This document shows, in pieces, positions 44,762 through 54,054 of a stretch of DNA of 64,000 nucleotides. Source of the stretch: Spirosoma sp. (lineage in GTDB: Bacteria; Bacteroidota; Bacteroidia; Cytophagales; Spirosomataceae); assembly GCF_026391055.1 (NCBI RefSeq), contig NZ_JAPLET010000031.1:186001-250000 (forward strand), in the 5' to 3' direction. Positions within the stretch are counted from its first letter, which is position 1, and the number at the start of each line of letters is the position of its first letter. The notes beneath the pieces were generated by a model. It worked only from the letters and a program-made list of their open reading frames with translations, ran no database searches and had not been told where the DNA came from. The translations under genes and the position numbers were made by a program.

Positions 44762-45004
44762 ATGCTTAATAATCAAGAAGAAACTCAGTTGGCCAGTGCG
44801 CTAACGCATGACATTAATGATGCCCTGAACCGGCGAATTGAGGAGCGTTTCCGCGCTGCACTTTTTTTGGCCGATCCAGAGCTGAATATGGATTCTGTTG
44901 TTGTTGTCAGTAATGTAGAGAACGATAACGAATTAACCGTGGACGGTGTAGATGACGAAACCATCGACAAAGCCATGGCTATTTTCGAGTCTCAGCCTGA
45001 GTAG
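44762..45004 (+). CDS. small acidic protein of unknown function
   Basis: 80 residues from the ATG at 44762 (MLNNQEETQLASALTHDIND); earlier in-frame starts add cysteine-rich, unlikely residues. One long helix (LNRRIEERFRAALFLADPEL), then strands MDSVVVVSNVE and ELTVDGVDDETIDKAMAIF. It resembles a small alpha/beta cytoplasmic protein. No family recognised. A strong palindrome follows 83 bases later. Confidence 0.5.
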   Translation: MLNNQEETQLASALTHDINDALNRRIEERFRAALFLADPELNMDSVVVVSNVENDNELTVDGVDDETIDKAMAIFESQPE

Positions 45005-45086
45005 GTAACCTGTTTCGGGTTGTTTACTATTGGTTTTGCCTAATCAGGCACCCACATCTGCATATACATTTTGCAACCGTTTATGC

Positions 45087-45132
45087 ATACGAAAGAACGC
45101 CCGGCCATGCATGGCCGGGCGTTCTTTCGTAT
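45087..45132. terminator. 46-bp perfect palindrome
   Basis: A perfect palindrome centred at 45109/45110 with no unpaired centre (core GGCCATGCATGGCC), 82 bases after the small acidic gene. As RNA it would form a stem of about 21 pairs. The right arm ends in TTCTTTCG, weakly T-rich. A terminator is likely, but exact symmetry without a loop is unusual. Confidence 0.6.
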
Positions 45133-45416
45133 ACCCCGATGGCTCCTCTGGCTATCCTTTAGGTCAGAATAGCAGCAGCCTCAGGCACTTGGTGTAATCG
45201 TTGTCCATGTAGGGGTGTTGTTCAATCTATGAGCGGCACCGTAGATGACTCCGAGGTTAGAATTAAGGTGGTACGCGTACACGAGACCTTGAACAGATTT
45301 GGGCGGCCAGCCCGGCTAATCCGTAGGTGAAATAGTTCGTGTTTTTCTAAACAAAGGCCCCCATTACATGTACTATAAGTAATCCTATAGGAAATATACA
45401 TTAACTCAACGTCAAT
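45133..45416 (+). other. catalase gene upstream region
   Basis: Intergenic DNA before the catalase gene. A partial inverted repeat (ATTAC near 45364, GTAAT near 45380) lies about 40-55 bases before the start and could be an operator. I see no convincing OxyR or PerR site and no TAnnTTTG box. Confidence 0.3.
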
Positions 45417-47567
45417 ATGAGTACGGAGCAAAACAAAACCAACACGAATGCAAAATTAGAAGAGCTGGACGTGAACCGGGAAGACAGCACGGGCCAGTTT
45501 CTGACCACCAATCAGGGCTTACGCGTCAACGACGACCAGAACTCGCTAAAAGCAGGCCCACGTGGAGCCACTTTACTGGAAGACTTTATTCTTCGCGAAA
45601 AGATTACCCATTTCGACCACGAACGGATTCCGGAACGCATCGTCCACGCACGTGGTGCAGCTGCTCACGGGTACTTTCAGGCCTATGAACCCCAGCCCGA
45701 ACTTACAAAAGCGAAGTTCCTGCTCGACCCCTCCGTTAAAACACCCGTTTTTGTCCGTTTCTCTACCGTAGCCGGTTCGCGTGGGTCTACCGACCTTGCC
45801 CGCGATGTACGTGGATTTGCCGTAAAATTCTACACCGAAGAAGGGAACTTCGATTTGGTTGGGAATAACATACCCGTGTTCTTTATTCAGGATGCTATCA
45901 AATTCCCGGATTTGATTCATGCTGTGAAGCCGGAGCCTAATAACGAAATTCCACAGGCCGCATCGGCGCACGATACCTTCTGGGACTTTATCTCGCTCAC
46001 GCCCGAATCCATGCACATGGTGATGTGGGTCATGTCGGACCGAGCTATTCCCCGCAGCTACCGCATGATGGAAGGTTTCGGCGTGCATACGTTCCGGCTC
46101 ATTAACGCCAACGGCAAGTCGCGTTTCGTCAAGTTTCATTGGAAACCACTATTAGGCGTTCACTCCGTTGTTTGGGACGAAGCGCAGCTTATCTCTGGTC
46201 GCGACCCCGACTTTCACCGTCGCGATCTGTGGGATGCCATCGAAGGGGGCGCTTACCCGGAATGGGAATTGGGCGTTCAGGTCGTGGAGGAAGCAGATGA
46301 GCACAAATTTGATTTCGACCTGCTCGACTCGACAAAACTCATTCCCGAAGAACTGGTCCCCATTGTCCGGCTTGGCAAGATGACACTCAACCGAAACCCG
46401 GACAACTATTTTGCCGAAACCGAGCAGGTGGCTTTTCACCTGGGGCACGTTGTTCCCGGTATCGACTTCTCCAACGACCCGTTGTTGCAGGGACGCCTGT
46501 TTTCCTATACTGACACGCAGTTGAAGCGGCTGGGTGGGCCAAACTTCCACGAGATTCCCATTAACCGGCCTATTGCTCCGGTACATAACGGCCAGCGGGA
46601 TGGCCACATGCGCCAGACGATTAACGTTGGACGCACAAGTTATGGCCCTAATGCCATCAACGGCGATTCGCCCGCGCAGGCCACTGAAGCAGAAGGCGGC
46701 TTTGTAAGCCATGCCGAACGAATTGATGCAAACAAGGTCCGCGCCCGTAGCAAAAGCTTCATGGACCACTACAACCAGGCCAAGCTGTTCTGGAACAGTC
46801 AGTCGCCAACGGAGAAGACACACATCGTTAAAGCCCTGCGTTTTGAGTTAGGCAAAGTGGTTGTTGAAGATATCCGGAAGCGAATGCTTATCCACCTGTC
46901 GCAGATTGATATGACTCTGGCAACGCTTGTTGGCGAAGGGTTGGGGCTTGAGGTTCCATCGGCCGAAGGCGTTCAATTGAACAAAAGCGTTCCGGCAGAT
47001 GCCAACCCCGCCGACTATCAGTCGGAACCCGCCAAATCTACCGTGGGTAGCTCGGCGGCACTGAGCATGGCGCATCCACCCAAGAAAGGCATTAAAACGC
47101 GGCAGGTAGCGATTCTGGCCGCCGATGGCGTTGATGCTACGCAGTTAAAAGCCATGATGAACGCTCTGTCAGCCGAGAAAGCGATCATCGGCATTGTTGC
47201 CCCACGGGTGGGCATGCTGAAAACATCGGATGGCGAAACAATAAAGATTGATGCCAGCCTGCAAACAACAGCGTCGGTCCTGTTCGACGCGGTGTATGTA
47301 CCGGGCGGACAAAGCAGTGTAAAATCGCTGCTTCAGGAAGCGGATGCCATTCGTTTTATTCACGAAGCGTTTATGCACTGCAAAGCGCTGGCTGCTACTG
47401 GCGAAGGTGTTGATTTGCTGCACGCAGCTGCTAACGGTGGTGCTGAAGCCCTGCTGAGCAGCGAAGGAGTCATTACCAGTTCTGATACGGGCAGTGAGGT
47501 TCCCCAGAAATTTATCGACGCCATTGAGCAGCACCGCTTCTGGAGCCGGGAAAAAAAGCTGGTATAG
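45417..47567 (+). CDS. katE: large-subunit (clade II) catalase with C-terminal DJ-1-like domain
   Basis: 716 residues. Catalase core (about 25-520): catalytic His77 in RIVHARGAAAHGYF, RFSTVAGSRGSTDLARDVRG, the Asn in NFDLVGNNIPVFF, and the heme-ligand Tyr in RLFSYTDTQLKRLGGPNF. After a linker the flavodoxin/DJ-1-like domain spans about 560-710 (KTRQVAILAADGVDATQLKA, VLFDAVYVPGGQSSV). This is the E. coli HPII type: a tetramer that breaks hydrogen peroxide into water and oxygen, very stable. It ends at a 28-bp inverted repeat shared with a converging gene. Confidence 0.96.
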   Translation: MSTEQNKTNTNAKLEELDVNREDSTGQFLTTNQGLRVNDDQNSLKAGPRGATLLEDFILREKITHFDHERIPERIVHARGAAAHGYFQAYEPQPELTKAKFLLDPSVKTPVFVRFSTVAGSRGSTDLARDVRGFAVKFYTEEGNFDLVGNNIPVFFIQDAIKFPDLIHAVKPEPNNEIPQAASAHDTFWDFISLTPESMHMVMWVMSDRAIPRSYRMMEGFGVHTFRLINANGKSRFVKFHWKPLLGVHSVVWDEAQLISGRDPDFHRRDLWDAIEGGAYPEWELGVQVVEEADEHKFDFDLLDSTKLIPEELVPIVRLGKMTLNRNPDNYFAETEQVAFHLGHVVPGIDFSNDPLLQGRLFSYTDTQLKRLGGPNFHEIPINRPIAPVHNGQRDGHMRQTINVGRTSYGPNAINGDSPAQATEAEGGFVSHAERIDANKVRARSKSFMDHYNQAKLFWNSQSPTEKTHIVKALRFELGKVVVEDIRKRMLIHLSQIDMTLATLVGEGLGLEVPSAEGVQLNKSVPADANPADYQSEPAKSTVGSSAALSMAHPPKKGIKTRQVAILAADGVDATQLKAMMNALSAEKAIIGIVAPRVGMLKTSDGETIKIDASLQTTASVLFDAVYVPGGQSSVKSLLQEADAIRFIHEAFMHCKALAATGEGVDLLHAAANGGAEALLSSEGVITSSDTGSEVPQKFIDAIEQHRFWSREKKLV

Positions 47568-47573
47568 ATATAT

Positions 47574-47640
47574 AGTCAATGAGTTGGTAAGTGGCCGAAG
47601 CGATATATGCTTGCTTCGGCCACTTACCAACTCATTGACT
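47574..47640. repeat. 28-bp perfect inverted repeat between converging genes
   Basis: Arms 47574-47601 and 47613-47640 are perfectly complementary over 28 bases with an 11-base loop. It lies 6 bases after the catalase stop. The right arm covers the last codons and the stop (47632-47634) of the converging minus-strand gene, so it may terminate both transcripts. It resembles the 29-bp repeat after ahcY in size and placement, but not in sequence. Confidence 0.95.
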
Positions 47641-48888
47641 AACCACCTCATTAACTGATAGTTGAGCAACGAAGTCGGTCAGGTGGTTTTGCATCATGTT
47701 TTTCAGGGCCTGCCAACCGGTATTCCACCGGCGTATCACATTGACTTCCCGAACAATCGCAGGCTCCTTGGGCTGATTAGGTTGTTCGTAATACTCGGGC
47801 ATCCGTTCCGTCATCTGATCGACAATGGCTTCAATGGAGCCGTTCAGAATAAGATCAGGGCTGGACTTTACCAGTTGAATCAGCGCCCGGCACATGGAGG
47901 AGGTATAGAACGCACAGTCGATGTCCTGATGCCGGACCGGTACGCCGTCGTGCAGCCGCTGTAGTTTTACGCCACCATCTTCCAGCCGGGCAGAAGCGGG
48001 TTCGTAACCGTCTGGCTGGGGAAAAACAAGGTCAACTTTGTGTCTGAACTTATCCCACCAAGGCGGTCGTACACCCGTGCTGAGTGTATCGCAGAAAATA
48101 ATACGCTGAGGTACGGCCGGTAGCTGCGGGTTCATAATCAGCAGAGCCGTGCCCAGATGCCGGTCGTCGACTGCGTGGCGACGCTGGATCACGAAGCAGT
48201 GCGGTTCGGTTACACCCTGTTCGCCGAGTTGTTCGGCAATGGCCTTTACCCGTTGCAGAGAGTCAATCATATAGCCTTCCGTAACTACATGGATGGGCAC
48301 TTCGGAGGGCGACAGGGCTTCCCAGCGCAACTGATGAGCCAGAATAGCCAGCGCGGTACTATCGGTACGGCGAGTTCCAAAATAGACCCCAATATCCTCG
48401 TGCGATTGATTGCCATTGGCATCGATCAACTGAAGCGTATCGCCGTGATCACCCTGACGGCTGAGGGGGCTATATCGAAACGGCACTTCGAGGTTTTCCC
48501 GATGCGCGGCTATATTGTAAATACGCTTCTCAAATTTGGCCAGTAAAGGCTCGTAGGCATCACCCTGAAAATACACTTCATCGATAGGTCGAAGTAAATG
48601 CCGGGCTATAGATTCCTGCTCAAGCAGGCGTTCGAAGGCATCCTCCCGGTGTTTAAAAAAACTACGCAGGGCGCCATGTTCAATAAATTCTTCGGTATCG
48701 CCGATACCATCCGGGTTCCTGGTCGAAACCGTTCCCTGCTCGATCCAGTCGCGCAGAAACTGTTTGACCGACCGATCGAAGGCTTCATTAGCCGCTTCGG
48801 CCTGTTCTACCGTATAGGTTTTTTGATAACTATTTACTTCGTTTACGGGGCTTTTCTGATCGACATAGGCCCCCATTGCCATGATCAT
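47632..48888 (-). CDS. protein of unknown function with CE-clan cysteine protease/acetyltransferase signature
   Basis: 418 residues, no signal peptide. The N-terminal third is helical and acidic (QAEAANEAFDRSVKQFLRDW). The centre to C-terminal half carries residues in the order of CE-clan enzymes (Ulp1/C48 proteases, YopJ-type acetyltransferases): H244 in DDRHLGTALLIM, D267 in RIIFCDTLS, Q321 and C325 in VRHQDIDCAFYTSS. H-strand-D-Q-C spacing and the helix after Cys match the fold. Q lies 4 residues before C rather than the usual 6, so I call this a candidate only. In pathogens and symbionts such proteins act on host or SUMO-like targets. No partner gene is adjacent. Confidence 0.6.
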   Translation of the reverse strand: MIMAMGAYVDQKSPVNEVNSYQKTYTVEQAEAANEAFDRSVKQFLRDWIEQGTVSTRNPDGIGDTEEFIEHGALRSFFKHREDAFERLLEQESIARHLLRPIDEVYFQGDAYEPLLAKFEKRIYNIAAHRENLEVPFRYSPLSRQGDHGDTLQLIDANGNQSHEDIGVYFGTRRTDSTALAILAHQLRWEALSPSEVPIHVVTEGYMIDSLQRVKAIAEQLGEQGVTEPHCFVIQRRHAVDDRHLGTALLIMNPQLPAVPQRIIFCDTLSTGVRPPWWDKFRHKVDLVFPQPDGYEPASARLEDGGVKLQRLHDGVPVRHQDIDCAFYTSSMCRALIQLVKSSPDLILNGSIEAIVDQMTERMPEYYEQPNQPKEPAIVREVNVIRRWNTGWQALKNMMQNHLTDFVAQLSVNEVVSQ

Positions 48889-49007
48889 TGATTGTTTAGT
48901 AGAAAGACGGTGGTTGACTGACGGTAATCAGGTTATCTGGCGAATACCCTGACTAAATACCAGGGTAAAATTAACGCTTTTCTGACCAGATTTACAAGGG
49001 TTCCATG

Positions 49008-49032
49008 CCTATATAATCAACAATAATATAGG
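49008..49032 (-). promoter_or_regulatory. small inverted repeat upstream of the CE-clan-like gene
   Basis: CCTATAT (49008-49014) and ATATAGG (49026-49032) are perfect arms with an 11-base spacer, 120 bases upstream of the start at 48888 on the minus strand. Possible operator; no strong support. Confidence 0.3.
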
Positions 49033-49059
49033 TGGTGAAGTTTCCCAATGCCCGGCGTA

Positions 49060-49106
49060 GTCTATGACTACACCCACCGTTTACCCGACAGGACATAGTC
49101 ATAGAC
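49060..49106 (-). terminator. hairpin after the beta-helix gene
   Basis: GTCTATGACTA (49060-49070) and TAGTCATAGAC (49096-49106) are perfect 11-base arms, starting 13 bases beyond the stop at 49119. A nested GTAGTC/GACTAC palindrome lies at 49057-49071. The 21-base segment 49092-49112 recurs at 53214-53234 in inverted orientation, beyond the next gene (18 of 21 identical). Confidence 0.6.
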
Positions 49107-49118
49107 GATACCTAATAG

Positions 49119-52100
49119 TTATTCCGCCAAGATTACTTTCCGGGAGGACCGTTTTCCATCCTGAACGACCGTCAGCACGTAAAAGCCACGCGTAAGTTCA
49201 CCAACAGATAGTCGAATCAAGTTCTCCCCAACCGACACCGACTGGCGCGTCTGAATAACCGGCGTACCGGTTGTGTTGAGCAGTTGCAGACTTACTATAC
49301 CGGACAAAGCCGTACGGTAATGCACCTGAACTTCGTCGCGGGCAGGTATGGGATATACCTGAACGGCCAGTTCTGCCGTAAACTCGTCCGTGCTACGATC
49401 GGCGATGCGTCCGCTGCCCGAGCCGGTTAACCTGGCCCCGGCCCAGTCGGCATGATCGCAGTTAGCGTCATCGCCCGCGTTCGTCACTACCAGCCGCAGC
49501 GTCTGCTTACCAGATACGTCCAGATCAATTGTCTTGGTAGCCATTGCGGGATTCATCCGAACACTGCTATAAGTCAGCACATTGTCTAAATACACTTCAA
49601 ACGTGACCGAACCGCAACTTCCGTTGGGAATTTCGTCGTCAATTCCAATATCAGACAAAAAACGCGTGTACTGACCGTTCAGACTATACGTTATATCCGA
49701 AGACGCATGAACACCCAGCCCCTTGTTGTACGTAACGCCGTTGAGGGTTATGGTCCGGCCGTCGCCCGCGTTGGCCTCACCATTGCTGCGGTCTTTCTCC
49801 ACGGGACCGTAGCCGCTGCTGGCTGACGCCCAAGTCAGGTCAGACAGGTAGATGCCACTAACGTCGGCCGCTACCCGGTAGAAAGCCGACGTCGGAATGT
49901 CCCGTTTGCTGAGGCCAGGGCCTTCGTAGCTGACGGTCATCGACTGACCGCCACCGCCCTGGAAATAAAGAAGGGTGATAGCGTGTCGACCTGCTTTCAA
50001 GCCAATAACGCCGGATTTTTCGACAAGGCCATGTATGCCATCGTTGTTAACTACCTCCGTTGCGCCAATCAGGAGTTTACTGCCATCATCCGAAGCCGTG
50101 TAAAAGGTGTAGCTGCCATTGGCCGGTATGTCAACATATCCTTTATAGCGCAGGGCGTACTGTTCTGTTCGGTTACGCACCGAGAGGTCGACACGGGCAG
50201 CGGTGCCCGATTTTGTGGGTGTGAGACTGGCCATGTCAGGCAGACGGTTCCAGTACCCTTCGAAATACTGGTAGTCAAGTCCCGCAACGGCATTCGCCGG
50301 ATTTTCCGGCTCCCGCAAGTCCACGACGGGCGTTGGCTCCGGATTAATTTCCTTCATCAGCACCGCCGATGAAAAAGGAGACAGCGTTAGCTGATTGGTA
50401 TAAGCCGTATTTTTCGCATCTCGGTACGTGCCATTCAGCCCCACAGTCTTATCCTGGCTGGTCGGATTATAGACTAACCTGATGTAGTCGTCGGGGTTTA
50501 CGGTGGTAAGTGTTGCTTCTGCCAGTCGAACATTGTCAATCCAGGCCGTTTGGCCATCGCCGGTTACCTGCACTACCAGAATTGCATTGGCCTCATCGGC
50601 CGTAGCCGTGAATACAGCTTCGTAGGTCTGGCGGCCGGTGCCCATCAGTAACAGCGTGCGGGGCGACAGGTCTTTGTAACTGCCCGACAATTGGCGGGGG
50701 TATACTTCCACTTTCTTACCCTCGGCAGAAGCCACCCCATCGAACAGTAGCTGGTACGATTTCCCTTTGGTAACGGTACCGATTTTTACCGTAGCCAGCA
50801 GGTACGAATCCGGCTGGTTGTTGCTGAAGGACAGCCGAAGCGAGCCCCCATCGAGCCGACTGGTATTGTCCCAGTCGGCCCGGCCGTTGCCCGTTGGTGA
50901 CCAGACACTCCATCCCCCGGCATCGCCGGAAAACGAACTCGTCAGCAGGCTGGCCCCCGTCTTGCTAACAATCTGGCTTTTATACGTGATCGGGCTGTTG
51001 AACGAGTTGGCGTCTTTACCAAACTGCGCCTGCCACGCTTTTAAGGGCAGATCGGCCCCGGTCAGCCCGGACCCCGGATTATAAACGGCCCGGATCTTAA
51101 ACAAATCTTCAAATGGGCGAACGTAATAGTTGTAATCGAACTGGCCGTAGCTGGTCAGGTCGTTTGCGTTCGACTCATAAGCGGCTACCACCTGACTAGC
51201 CAGCCGACTAAACAGAATGTTATTCTCGACAATGTTATTTCGCAGGGCACAGGCACCATTATACGCCAGTTTGAGCTGCTCTTCCGTATTGTTGAAACTC
51301 GTATTTCCTCTGACGGTGATGCTGGACACACCCCGCAGGAAGATACCCATTCCTTTCGACCCAAAGGATGTGTTGTTTAGCACCTCTACATTTTTCGAAC
51401 AGTCGTCCAGAAAAATGCCATTGGCACCGGAATAAGCTCCGCCCGGTGTTCCCTCCGGTGCCCCGGCTCCGTTGAACACGATATTTGACACAATGTGCAA
51501 ATCGCCTACATTACCACCGCTACCGTTCCAGGTGTAAATGCCGCCCCCGTCGCTTTTAGTCAGGCAGAAGTTCGACACCTGATTATACCGCACCGTGGCA
51601 TTGGTCACGACGGCAATGCCGTTGTAGCCGACATAGTCTACCACGTTATTTTCAATCAGGGTGTTGCCCGTACATAGCGATTGCAGGGCTGAATAGGTAC
51701 CGTCACCGCTTTTTCCCCGGCCGGGCAGCGTTCCTATCCGCCGAAGCGTGTTGCCCTGAAACGTAAAGTTCTGGTAAGGGCCAATATAAAAGCCGCTGCT
51801 GTTGGCGTCTTCGATCAGATTATTTTCGGCCACTACGGTATTCCCCGAACCAATAATCGTGACGCCGTCTTCGCCAGAGTTGGTGATATCGTTGCCGGAG
51901 AAGGTGAAATTTGACCCGCCCGTAACGGCGATGCCGCTGCTGAGCGTTTCTGTAATTTCAACATTGCGCACTGTTACGTACGACACGTTCGTCAGCTTTA
52001 TGCCTTCATTGAAGGCCGTGGCCGTAATGAGCTGGCTATTGGGGTTGCGCTGATCATTGAACAGTTGAATCGTTTTGTTGGCCGGGTTATAATACCACTC

Positions 52101-52829
52101 ACCGACCTGATCCAGCGTGGCGGGGTGATTTTGGATAAAATAGCCCCACTCATCGGCCAGATTGTAGCTACTTGTATTGGCCAGGGTCAGGGTATTCCCG
52201 TTCTGCTGGGTAATGGCCGCCCGGTCCAGAATCCATTGATTGGGCCGTACAACCGCTTCGCCCCCCGTCCAGTTGGCCGTTAGCCCCTGCTGGCTGGTAA
52301 ACTGCGTTTTGCCACTGTGCGACTGAATGGTCAGGTAGCCTTTACTGGCCTCACCGGGGTTAGGATAGCGGCCCAGCGGCAAAGCCTCAGTATTTTGATA
52401 CACGCCCGTTACCCGGCTTCCGCAGGATGGACAATCGGCCTGCCAGATGTTATTGCCGATGTTGGTCCAGCCAGTCAGTGGCACAGACCCCACCAGAATC
52501 GGTTTACTTCCCGAGCCATAGGCATCGATTACAAGGGGCCTGCCCGGCGCACCGGACTGCCGGATAACCAGACTACCGCGAAAGCTATCGCCCCGCCGAA
52601 ACAAAACAGCGTCGCCCGGTTGTAAAGTCAGGCTATTAACCTTCGCCAGTGTCTGAAACGGAGCTCCTTCCGAATTGCCGCTGTTGGTATCGTTCCCCGA
52701 GTTAGCAACATAGTAAGTCGTTTGCGCCTGTAGCGGTTGACTGACAGTACCCCAGAGAAGTAGGAAAGCATTAAAAAGAAGTAGTGAACGGGCACACGGA
52801 CGGTGCTCACCAATAGGTTTTTGCAACAT
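49119..52829 (-). CDS. large beta-helix/PA14/NPCBM secreted protein with T9SS sorting domain
   Basis: 1236 residues from the preferred ATG at 52829 (signal peptide ends near LQAQ; an ATG at 52880 would add 17). A right-handed beta-helix occupies about 40-600, with many N-x-I/V and GNT/NNT rungs (VTVRNVEITETLSSGIAVTG, FTFQGNTLRRIG). Next come a carbohydrate-binding beta-sandwich (about 620-770), a PA14 domain (about 845-980; YEGPGLSKRDIP at its end), an NPCBM domain (about 985-1140; GVTYNKGLGVHASSDITY) and a type A T9SS domain (last 75 residues). It is exported to the surface and probably binds or degrades a complex glycan such as pectin-like material. Neither lyase nor hydrolase residues could be assigned. 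Confidence 0.9.
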   Translation of the reverse strand: MLQKPIGEHRPCARSLLLFNAFLLLWGTVSQPLQAQTTYYVANSGNDTNSGNSEGAPFQTLAKVNSLTLQPGDAVLFRRGDSFRGSLVIRQSGAPGRPLVIDAYGSGSKPILVGSVPLTGWTNIGNNIWQADCPSCGSRVTGVYQNTEALPLGRYPNPGEASKGYLTIQSHSGKTQFTSQQGLTANWTGGEAVVRPNQWILDRAAITQQNGNTLTLANTSSYNLADEWGYFIQNHPATLDQVGEWYYNPANKTIQLFNDQRNPNSQLITATAFNEGIKLTNVSYVTVRNVEITETLSSGIAVTGGSNFTFSGNDITNSGEDGVTIIGSGNTVVAENNLIEDANSSGFYIGPYQNFTFQGNTLRRIGTLPGRGKSGDGTYSALQSLCTGNTLIENNVVDYVGYNGIAVVTNATVRYNQVSNFCLTKSDGGGIYTWNGSGGNVGDLHIVSNIVFNGAGAPEGTPGGAYSGANGIFLDDCSKNVEVLNNTSFGSKGMGIFLRGVSSITVRGNTSFNNTEEQLKLAYNGACALRNNIVENNILFSRLASQVVAAYESNANDLTSYGQFDYNYYVRPFEDLFKIRAVYNPGSGLTGADLPLKAWQAQFGKDANSFNSPITYKSQIVSKTGASLLTSSFSGDAGGWSVWSPTGNGRADWDNTSRLDGGSLRLSFSNNQPDSYLLATVKIGTVTKGKSYQLLFDGVASAEGKKVEVYPRQLSGSYKDLSPRTLLLMGTGRQTYEAVFTATADEANAILVVQVTGDGQTAWIDNVRLAEATLTTVNPDDYIRLVYNPTSQDKTVGLNGTYRDAKNTAYTNQLTLSPFSSAVLMKEINPEPTPVVDLREPENPANAVAGLDYQYFEGYWNRLPDMASLTPTKSGTAARVDLSVRNRTEQYALRYKGYVDIPANGSYTFYTASDDGSKLLIGATEVVNNDGIHGLVEKSGVIGLKAGRHAITLLYFQGGGGQSMTVSYEGPGLSKRDIPTSAFYRVAADVSGIYLSDLTWASASSGYGPVEKDRSNGEANAGDGRTITLNGVTYNKGLGVHASSDITYSLNGQYTRFLSDIGIDDEIPNGSCGSVTFEVYLDNVLTYSSVRMNPAMATKTIDLDVSGKQTLRLVVTNAGDDANCDHADWAGARLTGSGSGRIADRSTDEFTAELAVQVYPIPARDEVQVHYRTALSGIVSLQLLNTTGTPVIQTRQSVSVGENLIRLSVGELTRGFYVLTVVQDGKRSSRKVILAE

Positions 52830-53188
52830 GTTTGATTGACTAGAGCAGAGGATAAAAAGAGTAATGCGTTGTATCGACAACCTTCAAAAGGAAGCCATCA
52901 ACGCAATATAAACCGAAGAATTTGTTTATTAAACGGTATGTAGATTAAAAAAATGAGAAGAAATCAATAAGCCGACAGTCTATTTCCGTCCCTCAAAAAA
53001 GGTATACATTATGCGTCAGATCTCCGCATGTCGTATACGAAAATCTAGCCACTCACCTACTGGTTATGTGCGATTTAAACCGTTTAAAAAAGAAATGAAA
53101 AATAGGCTACGAGCGCGTGTTAGCGGTGGTCATGACAGGTGGGCAGGACAGTCATGGTAGGTGGTCGGAGACCGTATAACGCACCCAT
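52830..53188. other. intergenic region upstream of the beta-helix gene
   Basis: AT-rich DNA containing an imperfect inverted repeat (about 53004-53040; GTATACATTATGCG against CGCATGTCGTATAC, three mismatches), imperfect repeats of CATGACAGGTGG-type words (about 53132-53165) and no clear promoter box. Confidence 0.35.
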
Positions 53189-53231
53189 ATAGTCACAGAC
53201 TATACTGATGCTCGGTATAGTCTGTGATTAT
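53189..53231 (-). terminator. hairpin after the single-span membrane protein gene
   Basis: Seventeen-base arms (53189-53205 and 53215-53231) with one G-U-compatible mismatch and a 9-base loop, 14 bases beyond the stop of the minus-strand gene at 53245. It shares its core with the hairpin at 49060-49112. Confidence 0.7.
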
Positions 53232-53244
53232 GTCTAACCTGGCA

Positions 53245-54054
53245 TCAATTGGTACCGGGCTTACCATTCAGTTCCCGTTCCAGTTCGCTCTCCTGATCAG
53301 GTTCTGCGGGTTCGACTTTCCGGCGTTTGGGGGCTTTATTGGCATTCGACTGAGTAACCGATTTTTTGAGCGAATTGCTTTCCGCAGCCTCTTTCACAGA
53401 CTGCTGCGTAGTCATTTCTTCGACGGATGGACGTTTCTCGAGCGAGGGGGCATCGACAGTCAGGTCGGCGGTTGCTGAGTCAGCCAGAAGTGCGGGAGTC
53501 TGCTCAACGGCTGATTTGCTGATCGGGGCAGACTGACATAAACTGGGAAAAAGCTGGCATTTGTACTTCACACCAGTGTAGCCCAGTCCACTGGCAACCG
53601 CTAGTACGGCAAGAGCGATCCAGCTCTTCCGAAAAGGCTGAACAGACTGCCTGGTACCACTTGCCAACTGAGGTAAGGTTCTGACTGGCACCACCTTTTG
53701 CACGACCGCGAGCAGGCCTGCCGTCCGCCCTTCCAGCGTGACCGTCTGTGTATCATAAGGTGCCTGAACGGTTAATACTGCCTGTTTGGATGCCCACTTT
53801 GGCGAAATGTAACGTACGTGTACATACGTGCCTTCGGGCGATGGTACAAAGGTAAGTCTTGGTTTATAAGTAGGCTGATCGTCCGTTGCCAACAAAAAAT
53901 GATCTGGAGCATCCGTCTCGATTGTTACGGGAGAAGCTGCATGTAACTGCGCAACAGTGAGCAGCAAAAAGCAGGGCTTATCGACAGCTGTCTGCGTAAA
54001 TGTAAGCGTCGATTTGTTGATCCGTAGAATAGGTTGGTGAATAGACATCTCCAT
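53245..54054 (-). CDS. single-span membrane protein with Ig-like N-domain, unknown function
   Basis: 269 residues. Residues about 8-112 form an Ig-like strand pattern: ILRINKSTLTFTQTAV, LLTVAQLHAASPVTIETDAP, GTYVHVRYISPKWASKQAVL and TVTLEGRTAG. One membrane span follows (about 144-162; SWIALAVLAVASGLGYTGV), then a KCQLFPSLCQ cysteine pair and a long charged, low-complexity tail rich in S, E, K and Q, presumably disordered. No N-terminal signal, so orientation is uncertain. Family not recognised. Divergent from the LytTR gene. Confidence 0.65.
   Translation of the reverse strand: MEMSIHQPILRINKSTLTFTQTAVDKPCFLLLTVAQLHAASPVTIETDAPDHFLLATDDQPTYKPRLTFVPSPEGTYVHVRYISPKWASKQAVLTVQAPYDTQTVTLEGRTAGLLAVVQKVVPVRTLPQLASGTRQSVQPFRKSWIALAVLAVASGLGYTGVKYKCQLFPSLCQSAPISKSAVEQTPALLADSATADLTVDAPSLEKRPSVEEMTTQQSVKEAAESNSLKKSVTQSNANKAPKRRKVEPAEPDQESELERELNGKPGTN

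Noticed and set aside
45133..45416. PerR or OxyR box before the catalase
   Set aside because: Only a loose ATTAC/GTAAT symmetry is present; it does not match either consensus well enough.
45222..45431. 69-codon minus-strand frame upstream of the catalase
   Set aside because: It overlaps the catalase start; cysteine- and threonine-rich without pattern.
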